NCBI RefSeq assembly: GCF_008630535.1
Contig: NZ_VWPH01000007.1
Coordinates: 62,001 to 126,000, forward strand
DNA length: 64,000 nt
Direction of reading: 5' to 3'
Source: Saccharopolyspora hirsuta
GTDB taxonomy: Bacteria; Actinomycetota; Actinomycetes; Mycobacteriales; Pseudonocardiaceae
Shown here piece after piece: positions 9,711 to 19,262 of this stretch. The stretch's first letter is position 1. Every line of letters starts with the position of its first letter. A program made the translations under genes and the position numbers. A model generated the notes under the pieces. The model saw only the letters and a program-made list of their open reading frames with translations, searched no databases and was not told the origin of the DNA.

Positions 9711-11498
9711 TCAGCTCGCCGACAGGAACCGCCGCGCCGCCTCGACCGCCGGGCCCGACGAGCCCGCGTCGGTCACCAGCACCGCGAACGCGACGTCGTC
9801 GCGGTATCCGACGAACCAGCCGTGCGAATGGGTGCCGTCGCCGAACTGCGCGGTCCCGGTCTTGCCCCGGACCTCGCCGGACCCGGCCAGCGCGGTCGCG
9901 GTGCCCGCGGTGACCACCTCGCGCATCATCTGCCGGAGCTGGTCCAGGGACTGCGGCGACGGCGGCTGCGGGGTGGCGTCGGCCTTGGTCTGCGCGCCCC
10001 GGATCAGCGAGGGCACCGGCATCCGCCCGTTCGCGATCGAGGCGGTGACCAGCGCCATGCCGAACGGGCTGGCCAGCACCGTGCCCTGGCCGATGCCGTT
10101 CTCCGCCCGCTGCACCGCGGTGTCGGCCGGGGGCACCTTGCCGGTGATCGTCGTCGCGCCCGGCATCTCGAAGTCCACGCCGAGCCCGAGCTGGTGCGCG
10201 GAGTCGGTCAGCGCCTGCGCGGGCAGGTCGACCGCCAGCTGCGCGAACGTGGTGTTGCAGGACCGCGCGAACGCCGTGTGCAGCGGCACCCGGCCGAGGT
10301 CGAACTCCTTGTCGTTGGGCAACACCCGGCCGTCGAAGGTCTTCTTGGCCGGGCAGTCCACCTGGGTGCCGACGTCGACCTTGCCCGCTTCCAGCCCGGC
10401 CGTCGCGGTCACCGTCTTGAACGTCGAACCGGGCGGGTACTGGCCGGACAGCGCCACCGGCCCCTGCGCGTCGGCCGCCGAGTTCTGCGCGACCGCGAGC
10501 ACCTCGCCGGTGGAGGGCTGCAGGGCCACCAGCATCGACGCCTGCGGGATCTGGTCCACCGCCTGCTCGGCGGCCCGCTGGGTGCGGTCGCCGAGGGTCA
10601 CCGCGATCGGCTCGACCGGCCGCTCGGCGACGCGGTGCAGCTCGGCCGCCTCGTTCCCGGCCGCGTCCACCACCACGACCCGCCACCCGGCGTTGGCCGC
10701 GACCTGCTCGTCGGACTTGCGGGCCACCCCGGCCAGCACCTGCGAGCCGTAGCCGCGCTCGGCGGCGACCAGCCGGGTCTGCGCCGGGAAGCGCACCCCG
10801 GGCAGCTCGTAGATCTGCCCCTTGACCTGCTCGTAGTCGCCCTGCCGGAGGGTCACCACCGGGTACGGCTGGCCCGGCGGCGTGCGGCCGACCCCGTCCA
10901 TGATGGACTGCTGGGTGATCGCCGGTTCGATGGCGCTCAGCGCGTTCGCCAGCGAGCCCGCCACCTTCGGCACGTCACCGGCCTCCTGCGGGCTCAGGCT
11001 GACCGTGACCAGCTGCTCGGGGCGCATCACCTCGACGCCGTCGCGGTCGCGCACCGGCGCCGGGTCGGGGCGCTGCTCCCGGAACGCCAGGCTCTGCCCG
11101 GCCTGCAGCTGCGGGTGCAGCACGCTCGGCGCCCAGCGGACCTTCCAGCCCTGCTCCCCCTCGGCGAGCTTGAGCTCACCGGGGTAGTTCCAGACCTTGC
11201 CCGCGCCGAAGTCCCAGGACATGTCGAACTTCGCCGTCGGCGTGCCCTGCTGGTCCTCGGCGACGTCCCGGACCGTCGCGTGCACGGCCTCCGGGGACAT
11301 GGCGCGGCGCACCGCCTCCACCGCCTGTCGGGCCTGCTCGGGGTTGTCGGTCTGCGCGGCCGCGCCTGCTGCGTCCCCGGCCGCCACGGCGGTCAGGAAG
11401 GACGTCGCGACGTCCTCCTCGGACGGCCCGGTGCTGCACGACGCGAGGGGCACCAGCAGCAGGGCGGCGAGTCCGGCGAAGATCCGGGTGGAAACCAT
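9711..11498 (-). CDS. Penicillin-binding lipoprotein (NTF2-like + transpeptidase)
   Basis: 595-residue D,D-transpeptidase predicted to cross-link peptidoglycan outside the membrane. It begins with a lipoprotein signal peptide (LLLVPLASC lipobox). An NTF2-like MecA_N region (about 30-150), a PBP dimer-like domain and a C-terminal transpeptidase domain follow. Active-site motifs are SXXK with Ser358 in PGSTFKTVTA, SCN in ARSCNTTFAQL and KTG in RGKTGTAQFGDG. I moved the start from the open frame at 11585 to ATG 11498 so that the signal peptide is N-terminal. Actinobacterial homologues (class B PBP-lipo) affect beta-lactam tolerance. Confidence 0.93.
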   Translation of the reverse strand: MVSTRIFAGLAALLLVPLASCSTGPSEEDVATSFLTAVAAGDAAGAAAQTDNPEQARQAVEAVRRAMSPEAVHATVRDVAEDQQGTPTAKFDMSWDFGAGKVWNYPGELKLAEGEQGWKVRWAPSVLHPQLQAGQSLAFREQRPDPAPVRDRDGVEVMRPEQLVTVSLSPQEAGDVPKVAGSLANALSAIEPAITQQSIMDGVGRTPPGQPYPVVTLRQGDYEQVKGQIYELPGVRFPAQTRLVAAERGYGSQVLAGVARKSDEQVAANAGWRVVVVDAAGNEAAELHRVAERPVEPIAVTLGDRTQRAAEQAVDQIPQASMLVALQPSTGEVLAVAQNSAADAQGPVALSGQYPPGSTFKTVTATAGLEAGKVDVGTQVDCPAKKTFDGRVLPNDKEFDLGRVPLHTAFARSCNTTFAQLAVDLPAQALTDSAHQLGLGVDFEMPGATTITGKVPPADTAVQRAENGIGQGTVLASPFGMALVTASIANGRMPVPSLIRGAQTKADATPQPPSPQSLDQLRQMMREVVTAGTATALAGSGEVRGKTGTAQFGDGTHSHGWFVGYRDDVAFAVLVTDAGSSGPAVEAARRFLSAS

Positions 11499-11640
11499 GC
11501 CCGCGAGTATGCCGAAACCAGCGGACAGATCCACCCGCCTTTTCCGCCCGGTTCGCCCCCACCTCCCGCGGCCCGCGATTTCCACGGGATCCGCGGATCA
11601 CCGGCGTGTCGCACCCCGGCACGCCGACCCGCCCCGCAAC

Positions 11641-11674
11641 TTCAATGGAAGTCGGACCCGCGATTTCCATTGAA
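11641..11674. repeat. AT-rich 34-bp palindrome (family 2), near-perfect copy
   Basis: Starts TTCAATGGAA and ends TTCCATTGAA; the arms are complementary over 14 bp with one mismatch. It is the same length and nearly the same sequence as the perfect palindrome at 26342-26375, and like that copy is followed by ATCGC. It lies between the penicillin-binding gene and the stop of the GNAT gene. Confidence 0.75.
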
Positions 11675-11700
11675 ATCGCATTGCAGGGGCCCGGGCCGGG

Positions 11701-12537
11701 TCAGAGCAGGACGGTGGCGAAGGAGCCGATCCGGCGGAAGCCGACCTTGCGGTAGGCCAGCCGGGCGGCGACGTTGTAGTCGTTGACGTACAGGCTCGCG
11801 GTGCGGCCGAGGCCGCGCACCAGGCGGTCGGCGACCGCGGCGGTGCCCGCCGTGCCCAGGCCGGTGCTGCGGCGGTCCGGGTGCACCCAGACGCCCTGGA
11901 TCTGGCCGACGGTGCGGGACAGCGCGCCGATCTCGGCCTTGAACACCACCTCGCCGCCCTCGAAGCGGGCGAACGCCCGGCCGCTGGCGATCAGGTCGGC
12001 CACCCGCGCCCGGTAGCTGGCCGCGCCGCCGTCGCTGCACGGGTCCACGCCCACCTCCTCGGTGAACATGGCGATCGCCGCGGGCAGGTAGCGCTCCAGC
12101 TCGTCCGGGCGGACCTGGCGCACCAGCGGGTCCGGGGCGACGTGCGGCGATTCCGCCAGCACCATCAGCGGCTGCTCGGCGCGGACCTCCCGGGCCGGTC
12201 CCCACTGCGCGGCGACCTCGTCCCACAGCGCCAGCACCTGCTCGGTCGGGCCGACCAGCGAGGAGCACACCCGGCGGCGGCGCAGCGCCCGATCGGCGAA
12301 GGCGCGCATCGCGTCCGGCCCGCCGCGCAGCGGGATCAGGTTCGCCCCGGAGAAGCACATGCCGGTCAGCTTGCTGCCGTAGCCCCACAGCTCACCGCCG
12401 AGGCGCAGCGGGTGGATGCCCGCCTCCTCGACGCGCGCGGCGACCATGCAGGCCGCGACCGGAGCGGAATCCAGCACGGAGCGGACCAGCATCGCGTCCC
12501 GCTCCTCCAACAGCCGTGCACCGGCGAGCTTGAGCAC
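11701..12537 (-). CDS. GNAT N-acetyltransferase with DUF4081 N-terminal domain
   Basis: 278-residue actinobacterial protein. An N-terminal DUF4081 region (about residues 1-120, KLAGARLLEERDAMLVRSVL then PVAACMVAARVEEAG) is followed by a GNAT acetyltransferase fold with the acetyl-CoA loop region VWVHPDRRSTGLGTAG. The substrate is unknown. I placed the start at GTG 12537, matching where homologues begin, though the frame is open to ATG 12618 and neither start has a clear Shine-Dalgarno. It precedes ispG and rseP in the same order as in mycobacteria, a conserved neighbourhood without known functional link. Confidence 0.8.
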   Translation of the reverse strand: MLKLAGARLLEERDAMLVRSVLDSAPVAACMVAARVEEAGIHPLRLGGELWGYGSKLTGMCFSGANLIPLRGGPDAMRAFADRALRRRRVCSSLVGPTEQVLALWDEVAAQWGPAREVRAEQPLMVLAESPHVAPDPLVRQVRPDELERYLPAAIAMFTEEVGVDPCSDGGAASYRARVADLIASGRAFARFEGGEVVFKAEIGALSRTVGQIQGVWVHPDRRSTGLGTAGTAAVADRLVRGLGRTASLYVNDYNVAARLAYRKVGFRRIGSFATVLL

Positions 12538-12720
12538 CTGCCAAGACTGCCAGAAACGCCTGCCCGGCAACTCCCCCGGCCGGGACGCGCCACACCCGGA
12601 GAGCCCGCGCTCACCCATTCGGAGTAGCCCGGTAGGCGGAACCGCCCGGAACCCGATCGCCCGAGCCCGGGACGCAGCCGATCGGCCGCCCCCGAACCGG
12701 GGACGGCCGACCTCGCGAAC

Positions 12721-13869
12721 TCAACCGACCGTCACGACCGGAGCGTCACCGTCCGCGGGCTCCATGTCCTCGGCGATCCGCATGGCCTCCTCGATCAGCG
12801 TCTCGACGATCTTGTGCTCGGGGACGGTCTTGATGACCTCGCCCTTGACGAAGATCTGCCCCTTGCCGTTGCCGGACGCGACACCCAGGTCCGCCTCGCG
12901 GGCCTCGCCCGGCCCGTTGACGACGCAGCCCATCACCGCGACGCGCAGCGGGACCTCCATGCCCTCCAGCCCGGCGGTCACCTCGTCGGCGAGCTTGTAG
13001 ACGTCGACCTGGGCGCGGCCGCAGGACGGGCAGGAGACGATCTCCAGCTTGCGCGGGCGCAGGTTCAGCGACTGCAGGATCTGCGCGCCGACCTTGATCT
13101 CCTCCACCGGCGGCGCGGACAGCGAGACCCGGATGGTGTCGCCGATGCCCTGCCGCAGCAGCGCGCCGAAGGCGACCGCGGACTTGATCGTGCCCTGGAA
13201 GGCCGGACCGGCCTCGGTGACGCCGAGGTGCAGCGGGTAGTCGCACTGCTCGGCCAGGATCTCGTAGGCGCGCACCATCACGACCGGGTCGTTGTGCTTC
13301 ACCGAGATCTTCAGGTCGTGGAAGTCGTGCTCGGCGAACAGGCTCGCCTCCCACAGCGCCGACTCGGCCAGCGCCTCCGGGGTGGCCTTGCCGTACTTCT
13401 GCATCAGCCGCGGGTCCAGCGAACCGGCGTTGACGCCGATCCGGATCGGCGTGCCGTGGTCCTTGGCGGCCTGCGCGATCTCCTTGACCTTGTCGTCGAA
13501 CTTCTTGATGTTGCCCGGGTTGACCCGCACCGCGGCGCACCCGGCCTCGATCGCCGCGAAGACGTACTTCGGCTGGAAGTGGATGTCGGCGATGACGGGG
13601 ATCTTCGACTTCTGCGCGATCGCGGGCAGCGCCTCGGCGTCGTCCGCGCTGGGGCAGGCCACCCGGACGATGTCGCACCCGGCGGCGGTCAGCTCGGCGA
13701 TCTGCTGCAGCGTGCTGTTGATGTCCGCGGTGACGGTCGTGGTCATGCTCTGCACGGAGATGGGGAACTCGCTGCCCACTCCGACCGCCCCGACCTGCAA
13801 CTGCCGGGTCTTGCGCCGTTCCGCGAGCACCGGAGCGGGAGCCGCGGGCATGCCCAGATCGACGGTCAT
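12721..13869 (-). CDS. ispG: 4-hydroxy-3-methylbut-2-enyl diphosphate synthase
   Basis: 382-residue [4Fe-4S] enzyme of the MEP isoprenoid pathway, converting MEcPP to HMBPP. The N-terminal TIM-barrel part shows [15 protein letters not shown] and [13 protein letters not shown]. The cluster cysteines lie in [13 protein letters not shown] and [12 protein letters not shown] near the C-terminus. The ATG at 13869 has GGTGGAGAGG upstream and is preferred over the longer open frame. dxr, another MEP enzyme, lies two genes upstream on the same strand, with the site-2 protease between them. Confidence 0.97.
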   Translation of the reverse strand: MTVDLGMPAAPAPVLAERRKTRQLQVGAVGVGSEFPISVQSMTTTVTADINSTLQQIAELTAAGCDIVRVACPSADDAEALPAIAQKSKIPVIADIHFQPKYVFAAIEAGCAAVRVNPGNIKKFDDKVKEIAQAAKDHGTPIRIGVNAGSLDPRLMQKYGKATPEALAESALWEASLFAEHDFHDLKISVKHNDPVVMVRAYEILAEQCDYPLHLGVTEAGPAFQGTIKSAVAFGALLRQGIGDTIRVSLSAPPVEEIKVGAQILQSLNLRPRKLEIVSCPSCGRAQVDVYKLADEVTAGLEGMEVPLRVAVMGCVVNGPGEAREADLGVASGNGKGQIFVKGEVIKTVPEHKIVETLIEEAMRIAEDMEPADGDAPVVTVG

Positions 13870-14168
13870 CGAAACCTCTCCACCTCTTCTGGTGTTCTTC
13901 GGCGGCTGCCACCGCCCGCGCTCCACGATACCGGCGAGGCTTCATCCGGCTGGACGTCACGGTGGTAGGACGGATCACGTTGGGTGATCGTCTCGGGGGT
14001 CAAGGTCGCGTTCAGCGCAATTCCACCCGGTGATCGTCACTCGTTCGCCGAAGCTCCGGAAGCCCCGGCCGAGCGGCCGTCGGCACCGCTGACCCCACTT
14101 CTGCCCCACCGCAAGCCGTCACCCGACCGTGCCCAATCCGCCCCGTACCGCCCACGAGCACCAACGCA
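13870..14168. other. Intergenic region upstream of ispG
   Basis: About 300 bp without a supported gene between the ispG start and the rseP terminator. It should contain the ispG promoter on the minus strand, but I see no convincing -35/-10 pair. Open frames here on the plus strand are antisense artefacts. Confidence 0.5.
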
Positions 14169-14202
14169 CCCGCGAGCGCGCTGGGACCAGCGCACTCGCG
14201 GG
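14169..14202 (-). terminator. Hairpin terminator after rseP
   Basis: Arms CCCGCGAG-N-GCGCTGG and complement pair around a 2-nt loop with a single mismatch, a stem of about 16 bp. It lies 6 bp beyond the rseP stop codon. No U-tract follows. Confidence 0.7.
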
Positions 14203-14208
14203 CCCGCG

Positions 14209-15492
14209 CTAGAACAACTTGACCGGGTTCACCACGTCGGCGACCAGGACGAGCAGCGAGTACGCGATGAAGACGAGGCTTATCGCGTAGGCCAGCGGCA
14301 TGAGGCGGGCCGTGTCGAACGGGCCCGGGTCCGGGCGCCGGACCAGCTTGGCGAAGCCGCGCCGGATCGACTCCCACAGCGCACCGGCGATGTGGCCGCC
14401 GTCCAGCGGCAGCAGCGGCAGCATGTTGAACACGAACAGCGAGAGGTTCACCCCGGCCAGCAGGTTGAACATCAGCATGATCCGGCCGTCCACGCTGATC
14501 TCGTCCGAGGACAGCACCTCGCCGCCCAGCCGGCTGGCGCCGACGATGCCCACCGGCGAGTCCTGGTGGCGTTCGCCACCGAAGATCGCCGAGACCAGGT
14601 CCGGCACCCGCTGCGGCAGCTCGATGACCTTCTGCGCGGTCAGGCTGACGAACCCGCCGATGGTGCTCACCACACCGCCGACGTCCTGCTTGGCCAGCAC
14701 CTGCGTCGGGCTCAGCCCGAGGAAGCCGACCGTCTCGTACTCGCTGGGCGAGTTCAGCTTCGGCATCTGGTTCTGCATCAGGTTCGGGGTCAGCGTGACC
14801 CGCTGGCCGTCGCGCTCGACGACCACCGGCACCGGCCCGGTCGACTGGCGGATGGCCAGCTGCAGGTCGGCCCAGGTGGTGTAGGGCTTGCCGTTGAACT
14901 CCACGATCCGGTCGCCGGGCCGGAACCCGGCCTCCGCGGCCGGGGCCTGCTTCGCGCCGGGCGGGCAGACGTCCTTGTTCGGCGCGTCGGCGGGCAGCAC
15001 GCACTCGCTGACCGAGGCGACCGTGGTGGTCGGGGTGTAGAGGCCGTGGCCCATCAGGATCGCGGCGAAGATGCCGATCGCCAGGATGAGGTTCATCACC
15101 GGCCCGGCCATCATCACGACGACCCGCTTCCACGGGCTGCGCTGGTAGAACTGCCGGTGCGCGTCCTCGGGGGTGATCTCCTCGGCCGACATCTGCCGGG
15201 CGTCCTCGACCATCGCCCGGAACGGCGAGGAGGAGCGGGTGGTCCCGTACTTCTCGTCCTTCTTCGGCGGGAACATGCCGATCATCCGGATGTAGCCGCC
15301 GAACGGGATCAGCTTGACGCCGTACTCGGTCTCCCCCTTCTTGCGGGACCAGATGGTGCGGCCGAAGCCGACCATGTACTGGGTGACCTTGATCCCGAAC
15401 AGCTTCGCCGCCGCGAGGTGGCCCAGCTCGTGCCACGCGATGGAGAACAGCAGCCCGAAGAAGAAGATCACGATGCCAATGACGACCAGCAT
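14209..15492 (-). CDS. rseP: Site-2 membrane metalloprotease (RseP/Rip1 family)
   Basis: 427-residue intramembrane zinc protease that cuts anti-sigma factors and other membrane substrates. The zinc motif HELGH is at residues 21-25 in the first membrane helix. A PDZ domain occupies the middle (FRPGDRIVEFNGKPYTTWAD), and the third zinc ligand lies in the LPLDGGHIAGALWE segment. Length and order of parts match M50B proteases. The ATG at 15492 is 4 bp from the dxr stop, so the two are co-transcribed, the same arrangement as Rip1 and Dxr in mycobacteria. The anti-sigma target is not in the window. Confidence 0.95.
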   Translation of the reverse strand: MLVVIGIVIFFFGLLFSIAWHELGHLAAAKLFGIKVTQYMVGFGRTIWSRKKGETEYGVKLIPFGGYIRMIGMFPPKKDEKYGTTRSSSPFRAMVEDARQMSAEEITPEDAHRQFYQRSPWKRVVVMMAGPVMNLILAIGIFAAILMGHGLYTPTTTVASVSECVLPADAPNKDVCPPGAKQAPAAEAGFRPGDRIVEFNGKPYTTWADLQLAIRQSTGPVPVVVERDGQRVTLTPNLMQNQMPKLNSPSEYETVGFLGLSPTQVLAKQDVGGVVSTIGGFVSLTAQKVIELPQRVPDLVSAIFGGERHQDSPVGIVGASRLGGEVLSSDEISVDGRIMLMFNLLAGVNLSLFVFNMLPLLPLDGGHIAGALWESIRRGFAKLVRRPDPGPFDTARLMPLAYAISLVFIAYSLLVLVADVVNPVKLF

Positions 15493-15495
15493 CCG

Positions 15496-16743
15496 CTACT
15501 CCGCCTTCCCCGCGGCCACCAGCTCGTTCGCCCTGGTGCGCGCCCAGTCCTCGGCCGCGAAGACCTCGTCCAAGCTCGTCGGCGCGGACCGCCACTGGTC
15601 GGCCCCGGCGAGCACATCACCCACAGTCTGCACGATTCCGGTGAAGCCGAGTCGGCCGTCGACGAATGCCGCCAGCGCCTCCTCGTTGGCCGCGTTGTAG
15701 ATGGCGGGCAGGCATCCGCCGCCGGAACCGGCCGCGCGCGCCAGCTCGATGGCCGGGAACGCCTCGTCGTCGACCGGTTCGAAGGTCCACTCCTGCGCCC
15801 GGGAGAAGTCCAGCGCCGAGGCGGCCCCGGGCACCCGGCGCGGCCACTCCAGGCTCATCGCGATCGGGATCCGCATGTTCGGCGGGCTGGCCTGGGCGAT
15901 CGTGGAGCCGTCCACGTAGGTGACCATCGAGTGCACGATGGACTGCGGGTGCACCGCCACCTCGATGCGGTCGTAGCCGACGCCGAACAGCAGGTGCGCC
16001 TCGATCAGCTCCAGGCCCTTGTTCACCAGGGTCGCCGAGTTGATGGTGACCACGTTGCCCATCGACCAGGTCGGGTGCGCCAGCGCCTGCTGCACCGTGA
16101 CGTCGACCAGCTCGTCGCGCTTGCGGCCGCGGAACGGCCCGCCGGAGGCGGTCAGCACCAGCTTCTCGACCTCCTCGGACCGCCCGCCGAGCAGGCACTG
16201 CGCGAGCGCCGAGTGCTCGGAGTCGACCGGCACGATCTGCCCGGGCGCGGCCTGGTCCAGCACCAGCGAACCGCCCGCGATCAGCGATTCCTTGTTCGCC
16301 AGCGCCAGCTGGGCGCCGGTGGCCAGCGCGGCCAGGGTGGGCTTGAGGCCGCGGGACCCGTCGACGCCGTTGAGCACCACGTCGGCGGGGGCGGACTCGA
16401 TGAGCTCGGTCACCGCGTCGGGCCCGGCCAGCAGCCTGGGCAGCGGGAACTCGCCGGCGGCGTAGCCGCGCCGCTGGGCCTCGGCGTAGAGGGCGAGCTG
16501 GACGTCCTCGGCGGCGGTGCCCCTGGCCACCGCGACGACCGGGACCTGGAACTCCAGCGCCTGCGCGGCCAGCGTCCGCGGATCGCTGCCGCCCGCGGCC
16601 AGGCCTGCGACCCGGAAGCGGTCCGGGTTCTGCCGGATCACGTCCAGCGCCTGGGTGCCGATGGATCCGGTCGAGCCGAGCACCAGGACGGTGCGGGGGC
16701 CGGGAGCGCTCTGTTTCGGGGTGTCGGCGTGCATCGTCGCCAT
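15496..16743 (-). CDS. dxr: 1-deoxy-D-xylulose 5-phosphate reductoisomerase
   Basis: 415-residue second enzyme of the MEP pathway, making MEP from DXP with NADPH and a divalent metal. Motifs: NADPH-binding [15 protein letters not shown], metal and substrate residues in [12 protein letters not shown] and [11 protein letters not shown], flexible loop TASGGPFRG, and [21 protein letters not shown] placed the start at ATG 16743 (an ATG three codons on is possible) and discarded the in-frame extension to 17028, which runs across the divergent GlsB-type gene. It leads the dxr-rseP unit. Confidence 0.96.
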   Translation of the reverse strand: MATMHADTPKQSAPGPRTVLVLGSTGSIGTQALDVIRQNPDRFRVAGLAAGGSDPRTLAAQALEFQVPVVAVARGTAAEDVQLALYAEAQRRGYAAGEFPLPRLLAGPDAVTELIESAPADVVLNGVDGSRGLKPTLAALATGAQLALANKESLIAGGSLVLDQAAPGQIVPVDSEHSALAQCLLGGRSEEVEKLVLTASGGPFRGRKRDELVDVTVQQALAHPTWSMGNVVTINSATLVNKGLELIEAHLLFGVGYDRIEVAVHPQSIVHSMVTYVDGSTIAQASPPNMRIPIAMSLEWPRRVPGAASALDFSRAQEWTFEPVDDEAFPAIELARAAGSGGGCLPAIYNAANEEALAAFVDGRLGFTGIVQTVGDVLAGADQWRSAPTSLDEVFAAEDWARTRANELVAAGKAE

Positions 16744-16840
16744 TGTCCCCGAAGGAGGTGAGGAGAGGTCGCTCGCGGTGCACAAATCACGATCGGGGGT
16801 CACGATCTGGCCATCGGTCGTTGCACGGAGGAGGTCGGCC

Positions 16841-17113
16841 ATGGGAATCATCGGATGGATCGTTCTCGGGCTCATCGTGGGCGCGCTGGCCAAGGCGATC
16901 ATGCCCGGAAAGGACGGCGGCGGGATCCTCGTCACGATGCTGCTCGGAGTCGTCGGCGCCTTCGTCGGCGGGCTGATCGGCAACTGGATCTTCGGGGTGG
17001 GCATCGACCGGTTCTGGTCGCTGAGCACCTGGATCCTGGCCGTCGTGGGTTCGCTGATCGTGCTGGGCGTCTACCGGGCGATCATCGGCCGCAAGTCGGT
17101 CACGCGCGGTTGA
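16841..17113 (+). CDS. GlsB/YeaQ/YmgE-family stress-associated membrane protein
   Basis: 90-residue, glycine-rich, very hydrophobic protein with three membrane segments ([16 protein letters not shown] at the N-terminus, then [15 protein letters not shown], then [15 protein letters not shown]) and the typical PGKDGGG loop. Members of this transglycosylase-associated family are induced by stress but have no proven enzyme activity. ACGGAGGAGG lies 7 nt before the ATG. It is divergent from dxr and followed by an intrinsic terminator with a T-tract. Confidence 0.9.
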   Translation: MGIIGWIVLGLIVGALAKAIMPGKDGGGILVTMLLGVVGAFVGGLIGNWIFGVGIDRFWSLSTWILAVVGSLIVLGVYRAIIGRKSVTRG

Positions 17114-17123
17114 CCGCGCGGCG

Positions 17124-17158
17124 GGGTGTCGCGGAAGCCGCTTCCGCGACACCCTTTT
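17124..17158 (+). terminator. Intrinsic terminator after GlsB-type gene
   Basis: Perfect 15-bp stem (GGGTGTCGCGGAAGC and complement) with a single-base loop, followed by TTTT at 17155-17158, 10 bp after the stop codon. The tiny loop implies the last pairs open in RNA. Confidence 0.88.
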
Positions 17159-17300
17159 CGCTGCTCGCGCCGAGACGGGCGGACGCCGCCGCATCGATGG
17201 CGTGTGCGAGGATGGGGCGCGTGGATCGCCGGTCGGTGGTTCGCGCTTCGAGCATCATCATCCGGCCCCGCGCGGCCGGGCGTGGCACCAGGAGGGGAAC

Positions 17301-17585
17301 GTGGCGAGCACCGAGCTGGAGAAGAAGCCCAGCCAGGCCATCGACCCGGCCGATGAACCGTCGGTCGAGTGGGGCTGGCACGGCGGTTTCCCGAAGGCGA
17401 CGCAGGTCGCCGGGTGGTTCTCCGTCTTCGCGTGCCTGATCATGCTGATCGGCAACCACCAGGGCATCCTCAGCGGCGGCGGTCACTTCAAGACCGAGGA
17501 CGCCTGGCTGATCATCATCGCGGTGGTGCTGGTCATCGGCCTGCTGATCGACCTGCGCCGCAAGAAGACCGCTTGGCGCCGCTGA
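17301..17585 (+). CDS. DUF2631 small membrane protein
   Basis: 94-residue actinobacterial protein matching DUF2631: a polar N-terminus with SVEWGWHGGFPK, then two membrane helices (about residues 36-53 and 68-86) and a basic end RRKKTAWRR. Function unknown. It starts with GTG at 17301 behind AGGAGGGG (3-nt spacing after the core). Family members are found near dxr/rip1 in mycobacteria too, consistent with the conserved neighbourhood. A hairpin terminator follows. Confidence 0.8.
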   Translation: MASTELEKKPSQAIDPADEPSVEWGWHGGFPKATQVAGWFSVFACLIMLIGNHQGILSGGGHFKTEDAWLIIIAVVLVIGLLIDLRRKKTAWRR

Positions 17586-17598
17586 CCCGAGAGCACGA

Positions 17599-17631
17599 GA
17601 ACGCCGCCCCGGACTTCCGGAGGCGGCGTTC
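17599..17631 (+). terminator. Hairpin terminator
   Basis: Stem GAACGCCGCC / GGCGGCGTTC (17599-17608 and 17622-17631) with a 13-nt loop that itself contains TCCGGA, 13 bp after the stop of the DUF2631 gene, followed by TTGCG. Confidence 0.75.
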
Positions 17632-17676
17632 TTGCGTTCGGGGCTGAACCTTCCGGTCCCGGCGTCCCGTGTTGGT

Positions 17677-17718
17677 GGTGTCGTGAGTGCACAACCGCGC
17701 CCGCGCACTCACGACACC
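17677..17718. repeat. TCGTGAGTGC hairpin (family 3), probable terminator
   Basis: Perfect 14-bp inverted repeat (GGTGTCGTGAGTGC and complement) with a 14-nt loop, 6 bp beyond the stop of the aldehyde dehydrogenase gene on the minus strand. The same TCGTGAGTGC core forms a hairpin at 23085-23128. Confidence 0.8.
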
Positions 17719-17724
17719 TAATCT

Positions 17725-19158
17725 TCAGACCGCGATGCCGGTCAGGACCGTGACGTGCTCCTGGGTCAGGTCGAGCATCGCGGCGTGCACGCCCTCGCGG
17801 CCGACGCCGGACTCCTTGACGCCGCCGTAGGGCATCTGGTCGGCGCGGAAGCTCGGCACGTCGCCGATGATCACGCCGCCGACCTCCAGCTCCGCCGCGG
17901 CGCGGAAGGCCAGCTGCAGGTCGCGGGTGAACACCCCGGCCTGCAGGCCGTAGCGGGAGGCGTTGACCTTCTCGAACGCCTCGTCCACCGAGTCCACCGG
18001 CGCGAGCACCAGCAGCGGGCCGAAGACCTCCTCGCAGGAGACCTTCGCGTCCTCCGGGACACCGGTGAGCACGGTCGGCGCGAAGGTGGCGCCCTCGCGG
18101 GTGCCGCCGGTGAGCACCTCGGCGCCCGCTTCGACGGCCTCGCCCACCCACGCCTCCAGGCGCGCGGCGGCGTCCTCGTTGATCATCGGGCCGACCTTGG
18201 TCGCCGGGTCCTTCGGGTCCCCGGTGACCTGCGCCTCGACCGCCTTCACCACGCGGGCGGCCAGGTCGTCGTAGACGTCGCGGTGGGCGTAGACGCGCTG
18301 CACCGAGATGCAGGACTGCCCGGCCTGGTACATCGCGAAGGTCGCGATCCGGTCCGCGGCGAAGTCCAGGTCCGTCCAGGTCGGGTCGACGACCACCGCG
18401 GCGTTGCCACCGAGCTCGAGGGTCACGTGCTTGCGCGGCGCGGCGTCGCGGATGCCCCAGCCGACCGGGCCGGACCCGGTGAAGGACACCACCGGCAGCC
18501 GCGGGTCGGCGACCAGCTCGGCGGCCTTCTCGTTGCTGGTGGTCAGCACCGACCAGGATCCGGCGGGCAACTCGGTCTCGGCCAGGATCTCGCCCAGCAC
18601 CAGCGCGGACAGCGGCGTCTTCGGCGCGGGCTTGAGCACGATCGGCGTGCCGACCGCCAGCGCCGGGGCGACCTTGTGCGCGACCAGGTTGAGCGGGAAG
18701 TTGAACGGGGCGATGCCGAGCACGGGGCCGCGCGGGACGCGGCGGACCAGCGCCATCCGGCCGGTGCCGCCGGGATCGGTGTCCAGCCGCTGCAGGTCGC
18801 CGGAGAACCGCCGGGCCTCCTCCGCGCCCCACCGGAAGGTGGAGACGGCGCGGGCCACCTCGCCGCGGGCCCAGCTGATCGGCTTGCCGTTCTCGGCGGT
18901 GATCAGCTGCGCGATCTCCTCGGCCCGCTCCTCGAGCCGCCGGGTCACGTGGTCCAGCGCGGCCGCGCGCACGTGCGCGGGCGTGGTGGCGAACTCGCGG
19001 CGCACCGCGTCCGCCGCGGCCACGGCGCGCTCCACGTCGGCGTCGGTGGCGTAGCACGTGGTGGCGACCGGCGTGCCGTCGTAGGGGTGCCGCACCTCGA
19101 ACGTCGCGTCGTTGGTGACCCGCTCCCCCGCGACCCAGTTCCCGATGACCGATGACAT
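17725..19158 (-). CDS. Aldehyde dehydrogenase, succinic-semialdehyde-type
   Basis: 477-residue NAD(P)-dependent aldehyde dehydrogenase. Visible motifs: cofactor region GPVLGIAPFNFPLNLVAHK, Rossmann FTGSGPVGWGI, general base Glu in VTLELGGNAAV and nucleophile Cys283 in YQAGQSCISVQR. These resemble the succinic semialdehyde/lactaldehyde branch. Given GABA aminotransferase and a putrescine-type route in the same island, oxidation of succinic semialdehyde to succinate is the likely role, but other aldehydes are possible. The ATG follows AGGAGG. It has its own hairpin terminator and is separated from the amine genes by the MerR/NmrA pair. Confidence 0.85.
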   Translation of the reverse strand: MSSVIGNWVAGERVTNDATFEVRHPYDGTPVATTCYATDADVERAVAAADAVRREFATTPAHVRAAALDHVTRRLEERAEEIAQLITAENGKPISWARGEVARAVSTFRWGAEEARRFSGDLQRLDTDPGGTGRMALVRRVPRGPVLGIAPFNFPLNLVAHKVAPALAVGTPIVLKPAPKTPLSALVLGEILAETELPAGSWSVLTTSNEKAAELVADPRLPVVSFTGSGPVGWGIRDAAPRKHVTLELGGNAAVVVDPTWTDLDFAADRIATFAMYQAGQSCISVQRVYAHRDVYDDLAARVVKAVEAQVTGDPKDPATKVGPMINEDAAARLEAWVGEAVEAGAEVLTGGTREGATFAPTVLTGVPEDAKVSCEEVFGPLLVLAPVDSVDEAFEKVNASRYGLQAGVFTRDLQLAFRAAAELEVGGVIIGDVPSFRADQMPYGGVKESGVGREGVHAAMLDLTQEHVTVLTGIAV

Positions 19159-19262
19159 CGGCTGCCTCCTGTCGTATCCGATCCTGCCCAGACGCTACGA
19201 CCGAACCCGATCGCCCAGCACTGCCAATCCGTCCACCGGCACCGCTGGCGCTGTCCAAACCG

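Noticed and set aside
13984..16761. Open frame of 925 codons on the plus strand
   Set aside because: It is antisense to rseP and dxr, is rich in Arg, His, Gln and Pro as expected from reading GC-rich codons on the wrong strand, and has no recognisable domain.
16751..16790. GAAGGAGGTGAGG, a strong ribosome-binding-like sequence on the plus strand
   Set aside because: The downstream GTG gives only a frame without coding character that enters the GlsB-type gene out of its proper start, which has its own GGAGGAGG.
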